A DNA stretch of 64,000 nucleotides. It comes from Legionella bononiensis. GTDB lineage: Bacteria > Pseudomonadota > Gammaproteobacteria > Legionellales > Legionellaceae. Below, piece by piece: positions 1 to 8,796 of this stretch. The stretch covers positions 434,001 through 498,000 of the forward strand of contig NZ_JADOBG010000022.1 of NCBI RefSeq assembly GCF_016786215.1, written 5' to 3'. The notes under the pieces were generated by a model. That model worked only from the letters and a program-made list of their open reading frames with translations, had not been told where the DNA came from and ran no database searches. The translations under genes and the position numbers were made by a program. How positions within the stretch are numbered: the first letter of the stretch is position 1; each line of letters starts with the position of its first letter.

Positions 1-25
1 TTCTTCCTACATTTGCAATATGTAG

Positions 26-53
26 CCTGTATTAGACGAAGTCGTAATACAGG
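26..53 (+). repeat. REP hairpin with adjacent GTAG
   Basis: The element is a 28-base imperfect palindrome. A 9-bp outer stem (CCTGTATTA/TAATACAGG) encloses GAC-GAA-GTC with one unpaired G. It is preceded at 22-25 by GTAG, the tetranucleotide that RAYT transposases are known to recognise beside REP hairpins. The same unit recurs at 658-685, 719-746, 60327-60354 and 60475-60502. It lies just downstream of the RAYT gene. Confidence 0.9.
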
Positions 54-74
54 ATGGATTTACAACATAACCAT

Positions 75-581
75 TCAATCAGTTTCCTCTAAACTCCATG
101 TTTTATTCATCAAACCTTTTTTGATGTATCGATGGATACTTGAATAAGGCCAATCCAAAGGTTTTTTTACATAACCATGCTTTACCGGATTGTAATGGAT
201 GTAGTCGACATGAGTTTGCAAATCAATATTGTCCCTGATTCGGTGTTCCCAAAATCGAGTTTGCCAAAGATTAACGTTTCCACGAGCGTTTTTCTCTAAA
301 TAAATATTTAAATCTAATAAGGACTGGGTAAAATGAGTTTTAATCAATCGAATTCGTTTTGAATAATCTGAATCATTAAGGGGCAATTGCCATATACAAT
401 GAATATGATCAGGCAAAACAACAATTGCACGAGTGATAAAATTTAATTTTACTTTAACAGATCGAAATGCATTTCCTAAATAATTGATATGGTCAGTTAG
501 ATATTTGGATTGCCTGTCTATTAACGTTAATGTGAAAAAATAGCTTGCGCCGGGTGAATAATCCCTTCGGTAGTGAACCAT
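75..581 (-). CDS. REP-associated tyrosine transposase (RAYT, IS200-like Y1 fold)
   Basis: This 168-residue protein is a single-domain HuH/Y1 transposase of the TnpA-REP (RAYT) family. The HuH metal-binding motif is H59-I-H61 in PDHIHCIW. The presumed nucleophile is Tyr127 in the HVDYIHYNPVKHG block that characterises RAYTs. The family cuts single-stranded REP DNA beside a GTAG tetranucleotide and is usually single-copy and not self-mobile. The start follows a good AAGGAAG ribosome binding site. REP hairpins with GTAG lie on both sides (26-53; 658-685 and 719-746), which supports the family call over an ordinary IS200 transposase. A decayed relative lies at about 60.4 kb. The gene appears intact. 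Confidence 0.92.
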   Translation of the reverse strand: MVHYRRDYSPGASYFFTLTLIDRQSKYLTDHINYLGNAFRSVKVKLNFITRAIVVLPDHIHCIWQLPLNDSDYSKRIRLIKTHFTQSLLDLNIYLEKNARGNVNLWQTRFWEHRIRDNIDLQTHVDYIHYNPVKHGYVKKPLDWPYSSIHRYIKKGLMNKTWSLEETD

Positions 582-657
582 ACATACTCTTCCTTAAAGT
601 TGGACGATTGGGATTATACCAAATTGAATGAGGAGTGGTAGGTTTGGTGAAGTGCGC

Positions 658-685
658 CCTGTATTACGACTTCGTCTAATACAGG
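658..685 (-). repeat. REP hairpin, inverted, GTAG on minus strand
   Basis: This is the same 28-base palindrome as at 26-53 in the opposite orientation. CTAC at 686-689 is the complement of GTAG. With the unit at 719-746 it forms a head-to-head pair 33 bases apart, the arrangement called a BIME in enterobacteria. It lies upstream of the RAYT gene. Confidence 0.9.
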
Positions 686-718
686 CTACGATTGGTATCA
701 AAAAGTAGGAATGTGTAG

Positions 719-746
719 CCTGTATTAGACGAAGTCGTAATACAGG
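719..746 (+). repeat. REP hairpin with adjacent GTAG
   Basis: This second member of the head-to-head REP pair upstream of the RAYT matches the unit at 26-53. GTAG lies at 715-718. The following stretch to 1026 is AT-rich and shows no gene. Confidence 0.9.
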
Positions 747-1026
747 ATGGATTCCATCCGAATTATTTCAGCTGTTTTCTCCATAATTCCACTCTTAAAA
801 ATAATGGATTGCACCATTCACAAACTCAATTCTTAATGAACCTGCCCCGAAGGCGTGTTGCGTATTCTACTGATTTCCCTATCAGTGTCAAATACTTTTT
901 GCATTTTTTTTAATTGTTTTTCTATTATTAATTCACTCTCCACCATATCGATCTACCAATAATCATGTTGATCATATTTTTTGCTTGAGATATCCTTCCC
1001 TTACTTTAATTGTACGGAGATTTAAG

Positions 1027-1566
1027 ATGTTTCGCGCTATCACTTTATTATTAATGACATTCTTGGTTCATTCTGTTTTTGCATATCCTAATGTGCATCA
1101 CCATCAAGTTTCACCATTAACCAATGCATTACGAACTGGAACAGATACCAATGGATCTATTTTATATCTTTGCCAGGCAAAATTGTTCGGCAGTATTCAA
1201 CCTGGAAAAACTTGGGCAGGATATGGTCGCTGCAATGTTCCTTATGGCGGTAAAGAATATGTAGTTGATCAGTTTACCATTCCTAATCAACGTAGTTTTG
1301 GACAATTTAATTGGGAACGTGATCAGCATAGTGCGCTGCAAATTGGTAAAGATACAAATGGAAATCCTTTATTTGTTTGTCAGGCTAATTTTAATGGCAG
1401 TATCCAGCCTGGAAAAACCTGGCCAGGTTACAATCACTGTAATATTTCCTATGCAGGGCGTGAAGTTATTACTGATTATTATCGGGTATTAAGCAGACAG
1501 CAAGAAATCATTGTTGGTTCAAAAATTCCAAGGGGTCAACCTAATACTATGCATTCACACTATTGA
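1027..1566 (+). CDS. Secreted protein with two DM9 (DUF3421) repeats
   Basis: The ATG at 1027 is chosen because it follows GGAGA at a 7-base spacing and begins a clean signal peptide (MFRAITLLLMTFLVHSVFA). An upstream in-frame ATG at 985 would put 14 charged residues before it. The mature protein of about 160 residues is a tandem duplication of a unit of about 65 residues. Both copies carry DTNG, a CQA segment, GSIQPGKTW and a GY-x-x-C-N pair followed by Y-x-G-(K/R)-E. This is the DM9/DUF3421 pattern, known from insect and oyster mannose-binding lectins and from scattered bacteria. A role as a secreted carbohydrate-binding protein is inferred. It stands alone between the RAYT locus and convergent folA. 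Confidence 0.82.
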   Translation: MFRAITLLLMTFLVHSVFAYPNVHHHQVSPLTNALRTGTDTNGSILYLCQAKLFGSIQPGKTWAGYGRCNVPYGGKEYVVDQFTIPNQRSFGQFNWERDQHSALQIGKDTNGNPLFVCQANFNGSIQPGKTWPGYNHCNISYAGREVITDYYRVLSRQQEIIVGSKIPRGQPNTMHSHY

Positions 1567-1577
1567 TATACTCTTGA

Positions 1578-2063
1578 TTATTTTCTTTCATAAATAAGAA
1601 AGGTCATATCGTATTGGTTCTTCTCATCACGCTGTCGGAATTCCTCATTTCGACAGTCCCACACTGATGCATTAATTTCTGGAAAATATACATCGGCAGA
1701 AAATACATGCTGAATTCGAGTGAGGTATATTCTATGAGCACTATCTATAGCCTGAGAAAATAAATTAGCGCCACCGATAATCATTACTTCATTTTCTTCA
1801 GATGTAGAGGATATTGCTTTCTCTAGTGAATCTAAAACAGTAACACCATCTATAGCAGTCGCTGAATAACTTAATACAATATTCTTTCTCCCTGGTAATG
1901 GTCTGCCAATTGATTCGAATGTTTTCCGACCCATGATAATCGGTTTACCCATAGTTGTTTGTTTAAAATACAGTAAATCTGCCGGCAAATGACACAATAG
2001 TTGATTGTTACAACCCAAACCACCTCGCTCATCTACTGCCGCGATTAAGCTGATAATACTCAT
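1578..2063 (-). CDS. folA: Dihydrofolate reductase
   Basis: Dihydrofolate reductase (161 residues) reduces dihydrofolate with NADPH in the cytoplasm and is the target of trimethoprim. The family blocks are clear: SLIAAVDERGGLG near the start, LPADLLYFKQTTMGKPIIMGRKTF with the substrate-binding Asp, GRPLPGRKNIVLS, and the IIGGANLF motif before the C-terminal beta strands. The Met20-loop segment reads NQLLCHLPAD, so Cys stands where E. coli has Trp22. The gene is last in lptD-surA-pdxA-folA and overlaps pdxA by 4 bases (ATGA), which indicates translational coupling. The rsmA and apaGH genes that separate pdxA and folA in E. coli are absent. Confidence 0.96.
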   Translation of the reverse strand: MSIISLIAAVDERGGLGCNNQLLCHLPADLLYFKQTTMGKPIIMGRKTFESIGRPLPGRKNIVLSYSATAIDGVTVLDSLEKAISSTSEENEVMIIGGANLFSQAIDSAHRIYLTRIQHVFSADVYFPEINASVWDCRNEEFRQRDEKNQYDMTFLIYERK

Positions 2064-3037
2064 AAACTATTCCTTGCACTCGCCATTTCTACAGCCATTT
2101 GTACTGCTGCTAATAAACTACCAGAATCAGCACTATTTTTTCCAGCTAATTCCAATGCTGTTCCATGATCCACGGATGTTCTTATTATGGGTAATCCAAG
2201 AGTGACATTAACTGAATGATTAAAACCGGCAAATTTTAGAACCGGTAATCCCTGATCATGATACATTGCAACATAAGCATCACATTTATCCTCATTATTT
2301 GCAGTAAACATGGTATCAGCAGGTAACGGGCCTTGAACATCAATTCCTTTTTTTCTTAATGCTATTAATGCAGGACTTATGACCTCAATTTCTTCTCGCC
2401 CCAAATATCCTGATTCGCCAGCATGAGGATTTAACCCGGCAACTTTTATCTTTGGATTCAAAACACGAAAATCCTGAATTAATGAGTGATGAAGGGTGCT
2501 GATTACGTTAATAATTAATGAGGTGTTTATTGCATCAGGAACTTGGCGTAATGGAAGATGAGTCGTAACTAACGCAACTCTCATAAACGGACAAGCCAGC
2601 ATCATTACCACTTGTTCTACACTAAAATACTGCGCGAAAAATTCTGTATGACCTGAAAAAGGGATGCCTCCAGCATTAATATTGGCTTTATGTACTGGGG
2701 CAGTGACTAATGCAGAAAACTCACCTTTGCTACAAAGAGTTGCGCCAAGTGTTAACAGTTCCAATACATAAGCTGCATTTTCTGGATTTAATTGTCCTGG
2801 AGTGACCAATCCTGGGCAGGGTACAGACAGAACCGTTAAACAACCCGGGTCTGTTTTTACACTTTCTTCAGATTTATATTCATAAAAATCAATTGTCCTT
2901 GATAATTCAATCGCTCTTTGTTTAAGGACATTCACATCACCAAGAATAACTAAAGGAACATCATAACCTGCAAGAGCCAAACATAAGTCCGGACCAATCC
3001 CTGCAGGCTCACCACTGCTAATAAGCAGTGGCTTCAT
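2060..3037 (-). CDS. pdxA: 4-hydroxythreonine-4-phosphate dehydrogenase
   Basis: PdxA (325 residues, usual length) oxidises 4-phosphohydroxy-L-threonine in the DXP-dependent branch of pyridoxal 5'-phosphate synthesis. Recognisable blocks are the N-terminal SSGEPAGIGPDL, the TAPVHKANI segment, GHTEFFAQ, the metal ligand region AGLNPHAGE with its conserved His, and YHDQGLPVLKF followed by VNVTLGLPIIRTSVDHGTA. It overlaps surA upstream and folA downstream by 4 bases each, so surA-pdxA-folA read as one translationally coupled unit. Confidence 0.97.
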   Translation of the reverse strand: MKPLLISSGEPAGIGPDLCLALAGYDVPLVILGDVNVLKQRAIELSRTIDFYEYKSEESVKTDPGCLTVLSVPCPGLVTPGQLNPENAAYVLELLTLGATLCSKGEFSALVTAPVHKANINAGGIPFSGHTEFFAQYFSVEQVVMMLACPFMRVALVTTHLPLRQVPDAINTSLIINVISTLHHSLIQDFRVLNPKIKVAGLNPHAGESGYLGREEIEVISPALIALRKKGIDVQGPLPADTMFTANNEDKCDAYVAMYHDQGLPVLKFAGFNHSVNVTLGLPIIRTSVDHGTALELAGKNSADSGSLLAAVQMAVEMASARNSL

Positions 3038-4323
3038 GCTAGATCCTTATCGACAATATTTACGTATGCTTCAGTTCGTAAGTGCTGTTGCCAATTTTGG
3101 ACTGCTTCAGCAAATTTACGTTGTTGTAAAAACTGTCTTACCTGTTGACGTTTAAATGATTCAGAATCATCTTTTTGTTTACGTGCGATAACTTCAATCA
3201 AATGCCAACCGTATTGAGTTTTCACCGGCTGACTTACTTTATGTAAAGGCAAGCTATTCATTGTCTTCTCAAATTCAGGTACCAATTCCCCTGGACTGAC
3301 CCACCCTAAATCGCCCCCTTTCACGGCACTCGTAGCATCCAAAGAATATTGTTTGGCCATAAGAGCAAAGTCTTTTCCTGATTTTATTTGTTGGTATATG
3401 TTTTTCACTTGTTTCAATGAATCAGAAGGTAACATACTGGCATCAGGCTTCAATAATATATGACGAACATGAGTCTGGGTAACCACATGATGTTGATTAT
3501 CTCCACCCTTAGCAACCAATTTAATTAATTGAAAACCATTCCCTGTGCGCAAGGGGCCTACTACCTGGCCAACCTTCATTTTAACCACTTCTTTCGCAAA
3601 AATTTCGGGCAACTCAGCTAAATGCCTTTCCCCCAGGTCGCCACCTTCCAAAGCCAGTTCACCACTGGATTCTTCAATTGCCAATCGACTAAAGTCTTCA
3701 CCTTTTTTAATTTTTGCTAATAATCTTTCGGCATTTGCTCTGGCGCTTTTCAGTTCTTCAGTAGTAGGCTCTTCATTTAAAGGAATCACTATATTTTGCA
3801 AATGAAATGTAACCGCCGAATTGTCAACTGTATTCGCTGTTTTCAAATACTGCTCAACCTGCTCATTGGTTACTTGAACTTCTTTTCCTACTGCTTTCTG
3901 TTGCAGACGGCTGAGTAACATTTCTTTGCGAATATTTTGTCTGTACTCCTGCCAGGTAATTCCCTGTTTGGTAATCTCTTCACGTAACTGAGACAAAGTT
4001 AAATTATTCATCGTGGCTACTCGCTCAATTGCTTCGTTGAGCTCAGTACTGTCCACTGTAATTCCATGTTGTTTCGCCAATTGCATTTGCAAGTCGACAT
4101 CGATCAAATGCTGTAAAACCTGTTTACGTAAAACGGTTTCTTCAGGCATTTGCATTTTTTGAGCAAGAATCTGTTTTTTGGATAATTCAACTTGTGCATC
4201 CAACTCACTGGAAGTAATCACTCCGTTATTCACAATTGCAACAACTTTATCCAACAGCTGTTTGCCTTCAGCGATATTTAATCCTGAAAGTAAAATGCAC
4301 AATAATGCCAATCTTTTTAACAT
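3034..4323 (-). CDS. surA: Periplasmic chaperone / peptidyl-prolyl isomerase SurA
   Basis: SurA (429 residues) escorts outer-membrane proteins, LptD among them, through the periplasm. A signal peptide (MLKRLALLCILLSGLNIAEG) precedes an N-terminal SurA chaperone domain starting LLDKVVAIVNNGVITSSEL. Two parvulin-type PPIase domains follow, with the HVRHILLK and GGDLGW(V/E)xxGEL(V/A)PEFE type blocks at about residues 175-270 and 285-385. The gene lies 85 bases downstream of lptD and overlaps pdxA by 4 bases. Confidence 0.96.
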   Translation of the reverse strand: MLKRLALLCILLSGLNIAEGKQLLDKVVAIVNNGVITSSELDAQVELSKKQILAQKMQMPEETVLRKQVLQHLIDVDLQMQLAKQHGITVDSTELNEAIERVATMNNLTLSQLREEITKQGITWQEYRQNIRKEMLLSRLQQKAVGKEVQVTNEQVEQYLKTANTVDNSAVTFHLQNIVIPLNEEPTTEELKSARANAERLLAKIKKGEDFSRLAIEESSGELALEGGDLGERHLAELPEIFAKEVVKMKVGQVVGPLRTGNGFQLIKLVAKGGDNQHHVVTQTHVRHILLKPDASMLPSDSLKQVKNIYQQIKSGKDFALMAKQYSLDATSAVKGGDLGWVSPGELVPEFEKTMNSLPLHKVSQPVKTQYGWHLIEVIARKQKDDSESFKRQQVRQFLQQRKFAEAVQNWQQHLRTEAYVNIVDKDLA

Positions 4324-4408
4324 GCCTTAATCCTCATCTACTCTATGCCGCGCAATTTAGGTTATTCTTAATCAAAATACAAGCAACTTTGGTTAATTTC
4401 TACTCTAA

Positions 4409-6913
4409 TTATCGACGGAATGGATCATTATATCCTGGAATATAGGTACTCAGTATATTATAAGGATCACTATTTGCCACTGATCCTAAGCCTTTTAATA
4501 ATAATTGCAAATACACATTATTATTATATTGAGGTTCAAAATTATCATTTAGATTTTTAAATGTTCGTCCACCCATTACTCGTACTGCCCAACAACAACT
4601 ATCATATTGCACACCAAGCAAAGACATCATACTGTAATTTTTACTAATATTCTGACTGTATGCTCCAATGCTGCTCCACTTTTCACTTAATGGCCAGGAA
4701 AAAGCGGCAATAGCTTGATTTAGCGCGTTATTTGCTCTTCCATTGTCCCTGACGGCCGTTACATCTCCATTAACCAAATAGCTGTACCCCCCGCTGATTA
4801 TAGCATTGGGGATGGGTTGATAATGCAAATTTAGATCAGCATTGTTTGTAGCCTTGGTAGCAGGATCCCAAATGTAATCGCCCGTTATTGCCCAAGCTGG
4901 ATTTATGCGATAAACCGCTCTTGATGCAACGGGTGATGTGCCAAATGTTGAGGATAAATTACCAAAGGTATTGGGATCATCGACACAATAACCTGTAGGA
5001 CTTTGACATAATTGAACTTTCCTGTCTGAAAAATATTTGATTTGACCTACAGTAAAACTCGCTCGTTCAACACCCGTTTCTTCAGATAACCAACGAGAAG
5101 TGAGCGCATAAGTCAATTGATTTGCATCTCCAATTCGATCAAAGCCTGAAAACCGGTTCGTTCTGAATAGTTGATCCGCATTAAATATCATAAATCCTGA
5201 ATCATAAACAGGAATAGGTGTCTGATTTTGAAATGGAACACGCAAATAATATAATCTTGGCTCTAAAGTTTGAGTATATGACTCCCCCTTTAACGATAGA
5301 TCCCGTTCAAAAAACAGGCCGCTATCCACGCTGAATCGCGGAATAGTACGATTAAAATCCTGGTGATATGAACCAAAATTGGTGCTGTTTTGCACGCTGT
5401 AATAATTCTCCACAAATTGAGCCGAAGGAGTGACATAACCCCAGGGTTTTATCATTGGAACTGATATTATGGGATTAAAATGAAATCGAGGGCCTTGAGG
5501 CATTCTCAAGGGAGCCAAATCCCATCGTTCAACAGGCCAATGGAACTGATCATATTGACCGAGAATACTAACATTGGCATTAAACGGTAAATCATAGTAG
5601 TAACCATTTGCCATTAACTGAGGTAATCGTTCATAAACAGGGGAAAGACGTATTTCATTTACTGGTTGTAATGTTTGGTAACTTTGCCCCATTCCTCTGA
5701 AGGTCCAATTTTCAGTAGAGTAAATTAAGTCTGCCTGACGTAATAATTGTCGTTGGGTAATCATCACCAGATTAGAACTGAAATCCTGAAAATAATAATC
5801 ATCGGATACTTGTTCCAAATTAATATTCATCTGTAAATCAGGAGTAAAATAGGTTCTATCCAAAATGCCAAAAGACCAGCGATTTGTTGAATTTCCCAAA
5901 AGTCTGGGATATTGAATTTCGTTATTCTTCAAAAAAGTACCAAAGGCTCTATCGTCTGGAAGAAAACTGCCCTCAATGTTTCCGGAACTCATTCCTGTTA
6001 AATAACGAAATTGCCCCCCCATCATGACACCACGCTCGGAATACAAATGTGGCTCGATAGTCATGTCATAATTTGGAGCGATGTTCCAATAATAGGGTAA
6101 GCCAAGATCAAAACCTCCCACATTGGAATATCCGGCAAGCGGCATCAAAAAGCCTGATTTGCGTTCTTTGCTGGTAGGAAAACTGAGATATGGAGTATAA
6201 AATACGGGCCAATCATGAATTCGTAATACCGCATTGCGCGCAACGCCTTTCGCCTTTGCATCATCCAAGGATAAGGTTTCAGCTTGTATGTCCCAGGCTT
6301 TATCCTGAGGAGCACAGGTTGTATAAGTTGCTTTGCGCAGGAAGTAATCTTTATTCGCAAATCGTCTGATTAAACTTGCACGTCCCCATGCTGGAAGCGC
6401 CGCATTGTTTCGATTGGTGTTAAATCGGTATAATACATCTTCTGTTATACCTGATTTATCCTGCGGATTAATGACGGCTTTACGTGCAATCATCAGTCTA
6501 TCAGGTTCCAAATATCGAACATCTCCCAGAAACTCAATTTTTGTGACCTCATTGGTCTTGGCATCTCTATATACATAGGCTGTTTGCGCATTAACAACAC
6601 GCTGATCTTGTTGCACTTCAACATTGCCAGAAAGAGTAGATCGTTTATCACGGTAAAATGAAACACGGTCAGCCAATATGCGCACTTCGTCAACGCTGCC
6701 CAAAGGCGTAACGGTTGTTGGTTTATAAGACCCCAAACAGATAGGGGAGCTTTGATCAGCCTGCCAGCCTAGACATTCAGCAAATTTAGCCCGTATAGCA
6801 TCCGTTAAATCGACATCTCGAGCGATGACACAGGCTTGTACCGGTTCGGATATAAGAGAAGCAGAATAGGCAAATCCATGATAAATCAGCAGAAGCAGCA
6901 GGCATCCAGTCAT
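4409..6913 (-). CDS. lptD: LPS-assembly protein LptD
   Basis: LptD is the outer-membrane beta-barrel that, with LptE, inserts lipopolysaccharide into the outer leaflet. An N-terminal OstA-type jellyroll (VRILADRVSFYRDKRSTLSGNVEVQQDQRVVNAQ region, given in parts) is followed by a long LptD barrel domain (SERGVMMGGQFRYL, NINLEQVSDDYYFQDF). The frame stays open upstream to an ATG at 7069. I choose the ATG at 6913 (834 residues) because it begins a signal peptide (MTGCLLLLLIYHGFAYSAS). The 7069 start would add 52 residues and overlap the divergent amgK leader. No start has a strong ribosome binding site, so the N terminus is uncertain. It heads the operon with surA, pdxA and folA. Confidence 0.93.
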   Translation of the reverse strand: MTGCLLLLLIYHGFAYSASLISEPVQACVIARDVDLTDAIRAKFAECLGWQADQSSPICLGSYKPTTVTPLGSVDEVRILADRVSFYRDKRSTLSGNVEVQQDQRVVNAQTAYVYRDAKTNEVTKIEFLGDVRYLEPDRLMIARKAVINPQDKSGITEDVLYRFNTNRNNAALPAWGRASLIRRFANKDYFLRKATYTTCAPQDKAWDIQAETLSLDDAKAKGVARNAVLRIHDWPVFYTPYLSFPTSKERKSGFLMPLAGYSNVGGFDLGLPYYWNIAPNYDMTIEPHLYSERGVMMGGQFRYLTGMSSGNIEGSFLPDDRAFGTFLKNNEIQYPRLLGNSTNRWSFGILDRTYFTPDLQMNINLEQVSDDYYFQDFSSNLVMITQRQLLRQADLIYSTENWTFRGMGQSYQTLQPVNEIRLSPVYERLPQLMANGYYYDLPFNANVSILGQYDQFHWPVERWDLAPLRMPQGPRFHFNPIISVPMIKPWGYVTPSAQFVENYYSVQNSTNFGSYHQDFNRTIPRFSVDSGLFFERDLSLKGESYTQTLEPRLYYLRVPFQNQTPIPVYDSGFMIFNADQLFRTNRFSGFDRIGDANQLTYALTSRWLSEETGVERASFTVGQIKYFSDRKVQLCQSPTGYCVDDPNTFGNLSSTFGTSPVASRAVYRINPAWAITGDYIWDPATKATNNADLNLHYQPIPNAIISGGYSYLVNGDVTAVRDNGRANNALNQAIAAFSWPLSEKWSSIGAYSQNISKNYSMMSLLGVQYDSCCWAVRVMGGRTFKNLNDNFEPQYNNNVYLQLLLKGLGSVANSDPYNILSTYIPGYNDPFRR

Positions 6914-7151
6914 ACCAGCACATATTAAAAACCATTTGGCTGAATTAAATAAATCAGTTACGGTTTCAGAAGAACATTTAAAAAAACAATAGGCTCTATC
7001 TCGCAATAAGACGATTCGTGAAAAAAAATTAAGAAGCTTCTTATAAAACCTAATGTTCACAGCAAACAAAATGCCTTATGATGCACACAATTATCCTCAT
7101 TTACGACGAGTATATAAATTGATAGCCGGTAATAAAGTTGGGAAGTATAAC

Positions 7152-8135
7152 ATGCATGAAAGAGAAAACGCACTGAAACTATGGTTGGAACATGTTATTC
7201 CTCAGAAAGATTTTAGCCTGACTCCGCTAACAGGAGACGCCAGTTTTCGAAGATATTTTCGTATTCAATATAATGGCTTATCAAGGATAGTAATGGATGC
7301 GCCACCAGACAAGGAAGATCTTGAACCGTTTATTCATATTGCCAAAACCATTGCCAGTGCCAATGTAAACACTCCTGAAATTCTTGCTGTAAATAGCGAA
7401 CAGGGATTTTTGTTGCTCAGTGATTTCGGCGATCAACTTCTGCTAGGAAAGTTAGAAGAACATACAGCCGACACTTATTATCACGAAGCCATTAAAACTC
7501 TTCTTAAAATTCAAACTTGTTCCGTTGATGATCCCAATTTACCTGCTTTTGATAAACAATTCATGTTAAATGAAATGGCGCTTTGTCCAGAGTGGTTTTT
7601 AAAAAGATACTTGAAACTAAATTTGCAGGAAGATGAATCACTCCTGATGCAACAGATGATGGAATGGATTGCCACAGAAGTAGCGCAACAGCCTTCAACT
7701 TTTATTCACCGGGATTACCACTCACGTAATCTGATGTTAATCGATGGTCCAGACTCTGTTGATTTTGGAGTTATTGATTTTCAGGATGCTATGCGCGGCC
7801 CCTTAACCTATGATTTGGTCTCTCTTCTTAAAGACTGTTACATTTCCTGGCCCAGAGACAAGGTTCTGCAATGGGTACGATTTTTTTATGAACATAAGAC
7901 CAGTGCGCAAAACACTTATAATTTTTCTGAATTTGTCCGAGCCTTTGATCTCTGTGGACTGCAAAGACATTTAAAAGTTTTAGGAATTTTTTGCCGATTG
8001 TATTTACGAGATAATAAATCGGGTTATCTGAATAATTTACCTCTTACCTTAAAATATGTTCTTGAATGCAGTGAGACTTATGAAGAACTTCATCCCCTCT
8101 TTCATTTTCTGCAAAAACGAGTCTATTTACCATGA
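7152..8135 (+). CDS. amgK: N-acetylmuramate/N-acetylglucosamine kinase AmgK
   Basis: This is an APH-fold sugar kinase of about 327 residues that phosphorylates MurNAc/GlcNAc at the anomeric carbon in peptidoglycan recycling. This route bypasses de novo UDP-MurNAc synthesis and is linked to fosfomycin tolerance in Pseudomonas. Visible motifs are the GDASFRRYFR nucleotide loop near the start, the catalytic loop FIHRDYHSRNLML and the metal-binding VIDFQDA. The frame is open from 7053, but the ATG at 7152 is preferred because homology begins there and GGAAG precedes it. The 4-base overlap with murU and the divergent lptD match the arrangement known from pseudomonads. Confidence 0.92.
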   Translation: MHERENALKLWLEHVIPQKDFSLTPLTGDASFRRYFRIQYNGLSRIVMDAPPDKEDLEPFIHIAKTIASANVNTPEILAVNSEQGFLLLSDFGDQLLLGKLEEHTADTYYHEAIKTLLKIQTCSVDDPNLPAFDKQFMLNEMALCPEWFLKRYLKLNLQEDESLLMQQMMEWIATEVAQQPSTFIHRDYHSRNLMLIDGPDSVDFGVIDFQDAMRGPLTYDLVSLLKDCYISWPRDKVLQWVRFFYEHKTSAQNTYNFSEFVRAFDLCGLQRHLKVLGIFCRLYLRDNKSGYLNNLPLTLKYVLECSETYEELHPLFHFLQKRVYLP

Positions 8136-8791
8136 AAGTAGCGATGATACTGGCAGCAGGAAGAGGCGAACGTTTAAAACCTCTTACTGATGATCAACCC
8201 AAAGCACTGTGCATGGTTAAAAATAAGCCTTTAATAGAACACCATGTACTCAATCTGGTACAAGCAGGTTTTGAAAAACTGGTGGTAAACCATGCTTATC
8301 TAGGCGGTCAAATCAGGCAATTTCTGGGTAATGGACAACGCTATGGTATAACAATCTGCTATTCTCCTGAGCCACCAGGTGGACTTGAGACCGGAGGGGG
8401 GATAGTAAAAGCATTACCTCTATTAGGTAATGAACCATTTGTAACAGTCAACGCTGATATATTTACAGATTTCAATTTTGCGCAACTTGATCTTGAGTTA
8501 GAAAAACCGATTCATCTTATTCTGACTAACAAAAATCCAGCATTAAATCATCATGGGGATTTTAGTTTAATTAATCAAAATCAACTGTGTAATGAAAACC
8601 CAGAATATACTTTTTCAGGTATAGCCGTTTATCATCCCAAAGTCTTTAGTCAATGCAAACAGGGAAGATATTCTGTTGCTCCATTAATTCGACAATTGGT
8701 GACACAAAATAAGGTAACTGGAAGCCTATATCAAGGGACATGGTTTGATATAGGCTCAATGGACCGACTTAAAGCCGCTGATAAGGACTAG
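8132..8791 (+). CDS. murU: N-acetylmuramate-1-phosphate uridylyltransferase MurU
   Basis: This 219-residue nucleotidyltransferase of the NTP-transferase family makes UDP-MurNAc from MurNAc-1-phosphate, the step after AmgK. The nucleotide-binding signature LAAGRGERLKPLT lies at residues 7-19. It is followed by KALCMVKNKPLIEHH and by VNADIFTDF, the metal-binding aspartate. The C-terminal WFDIGSMDRL block is also present. It overlaps amgK by 4 bases and ends 5 bases before a convergent gene, so the two stop codons nearly abut. Confidence 0.92.
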   Translation: MKVAMILAAGRGERLKPLTDDQPKALCMVKNKPLIEHHVLNLVQAGFEKLVVNHAYLGGQIRQFLGNGQRYGITICYSPEPPGGLETGGGIVKALPLLGNEPFVTVNADIFTDFNFAQLDLELEKPIHLILTNKNPALNHHGDFSLINQNQLCNENPEYTFSGIAVYHPKVFSQCKQGRYSVAPLIRQLVTQNKVTGSLYQGTWFDIGSMDRLKAADKD

Positions 8792-8796
8792 CCTTC

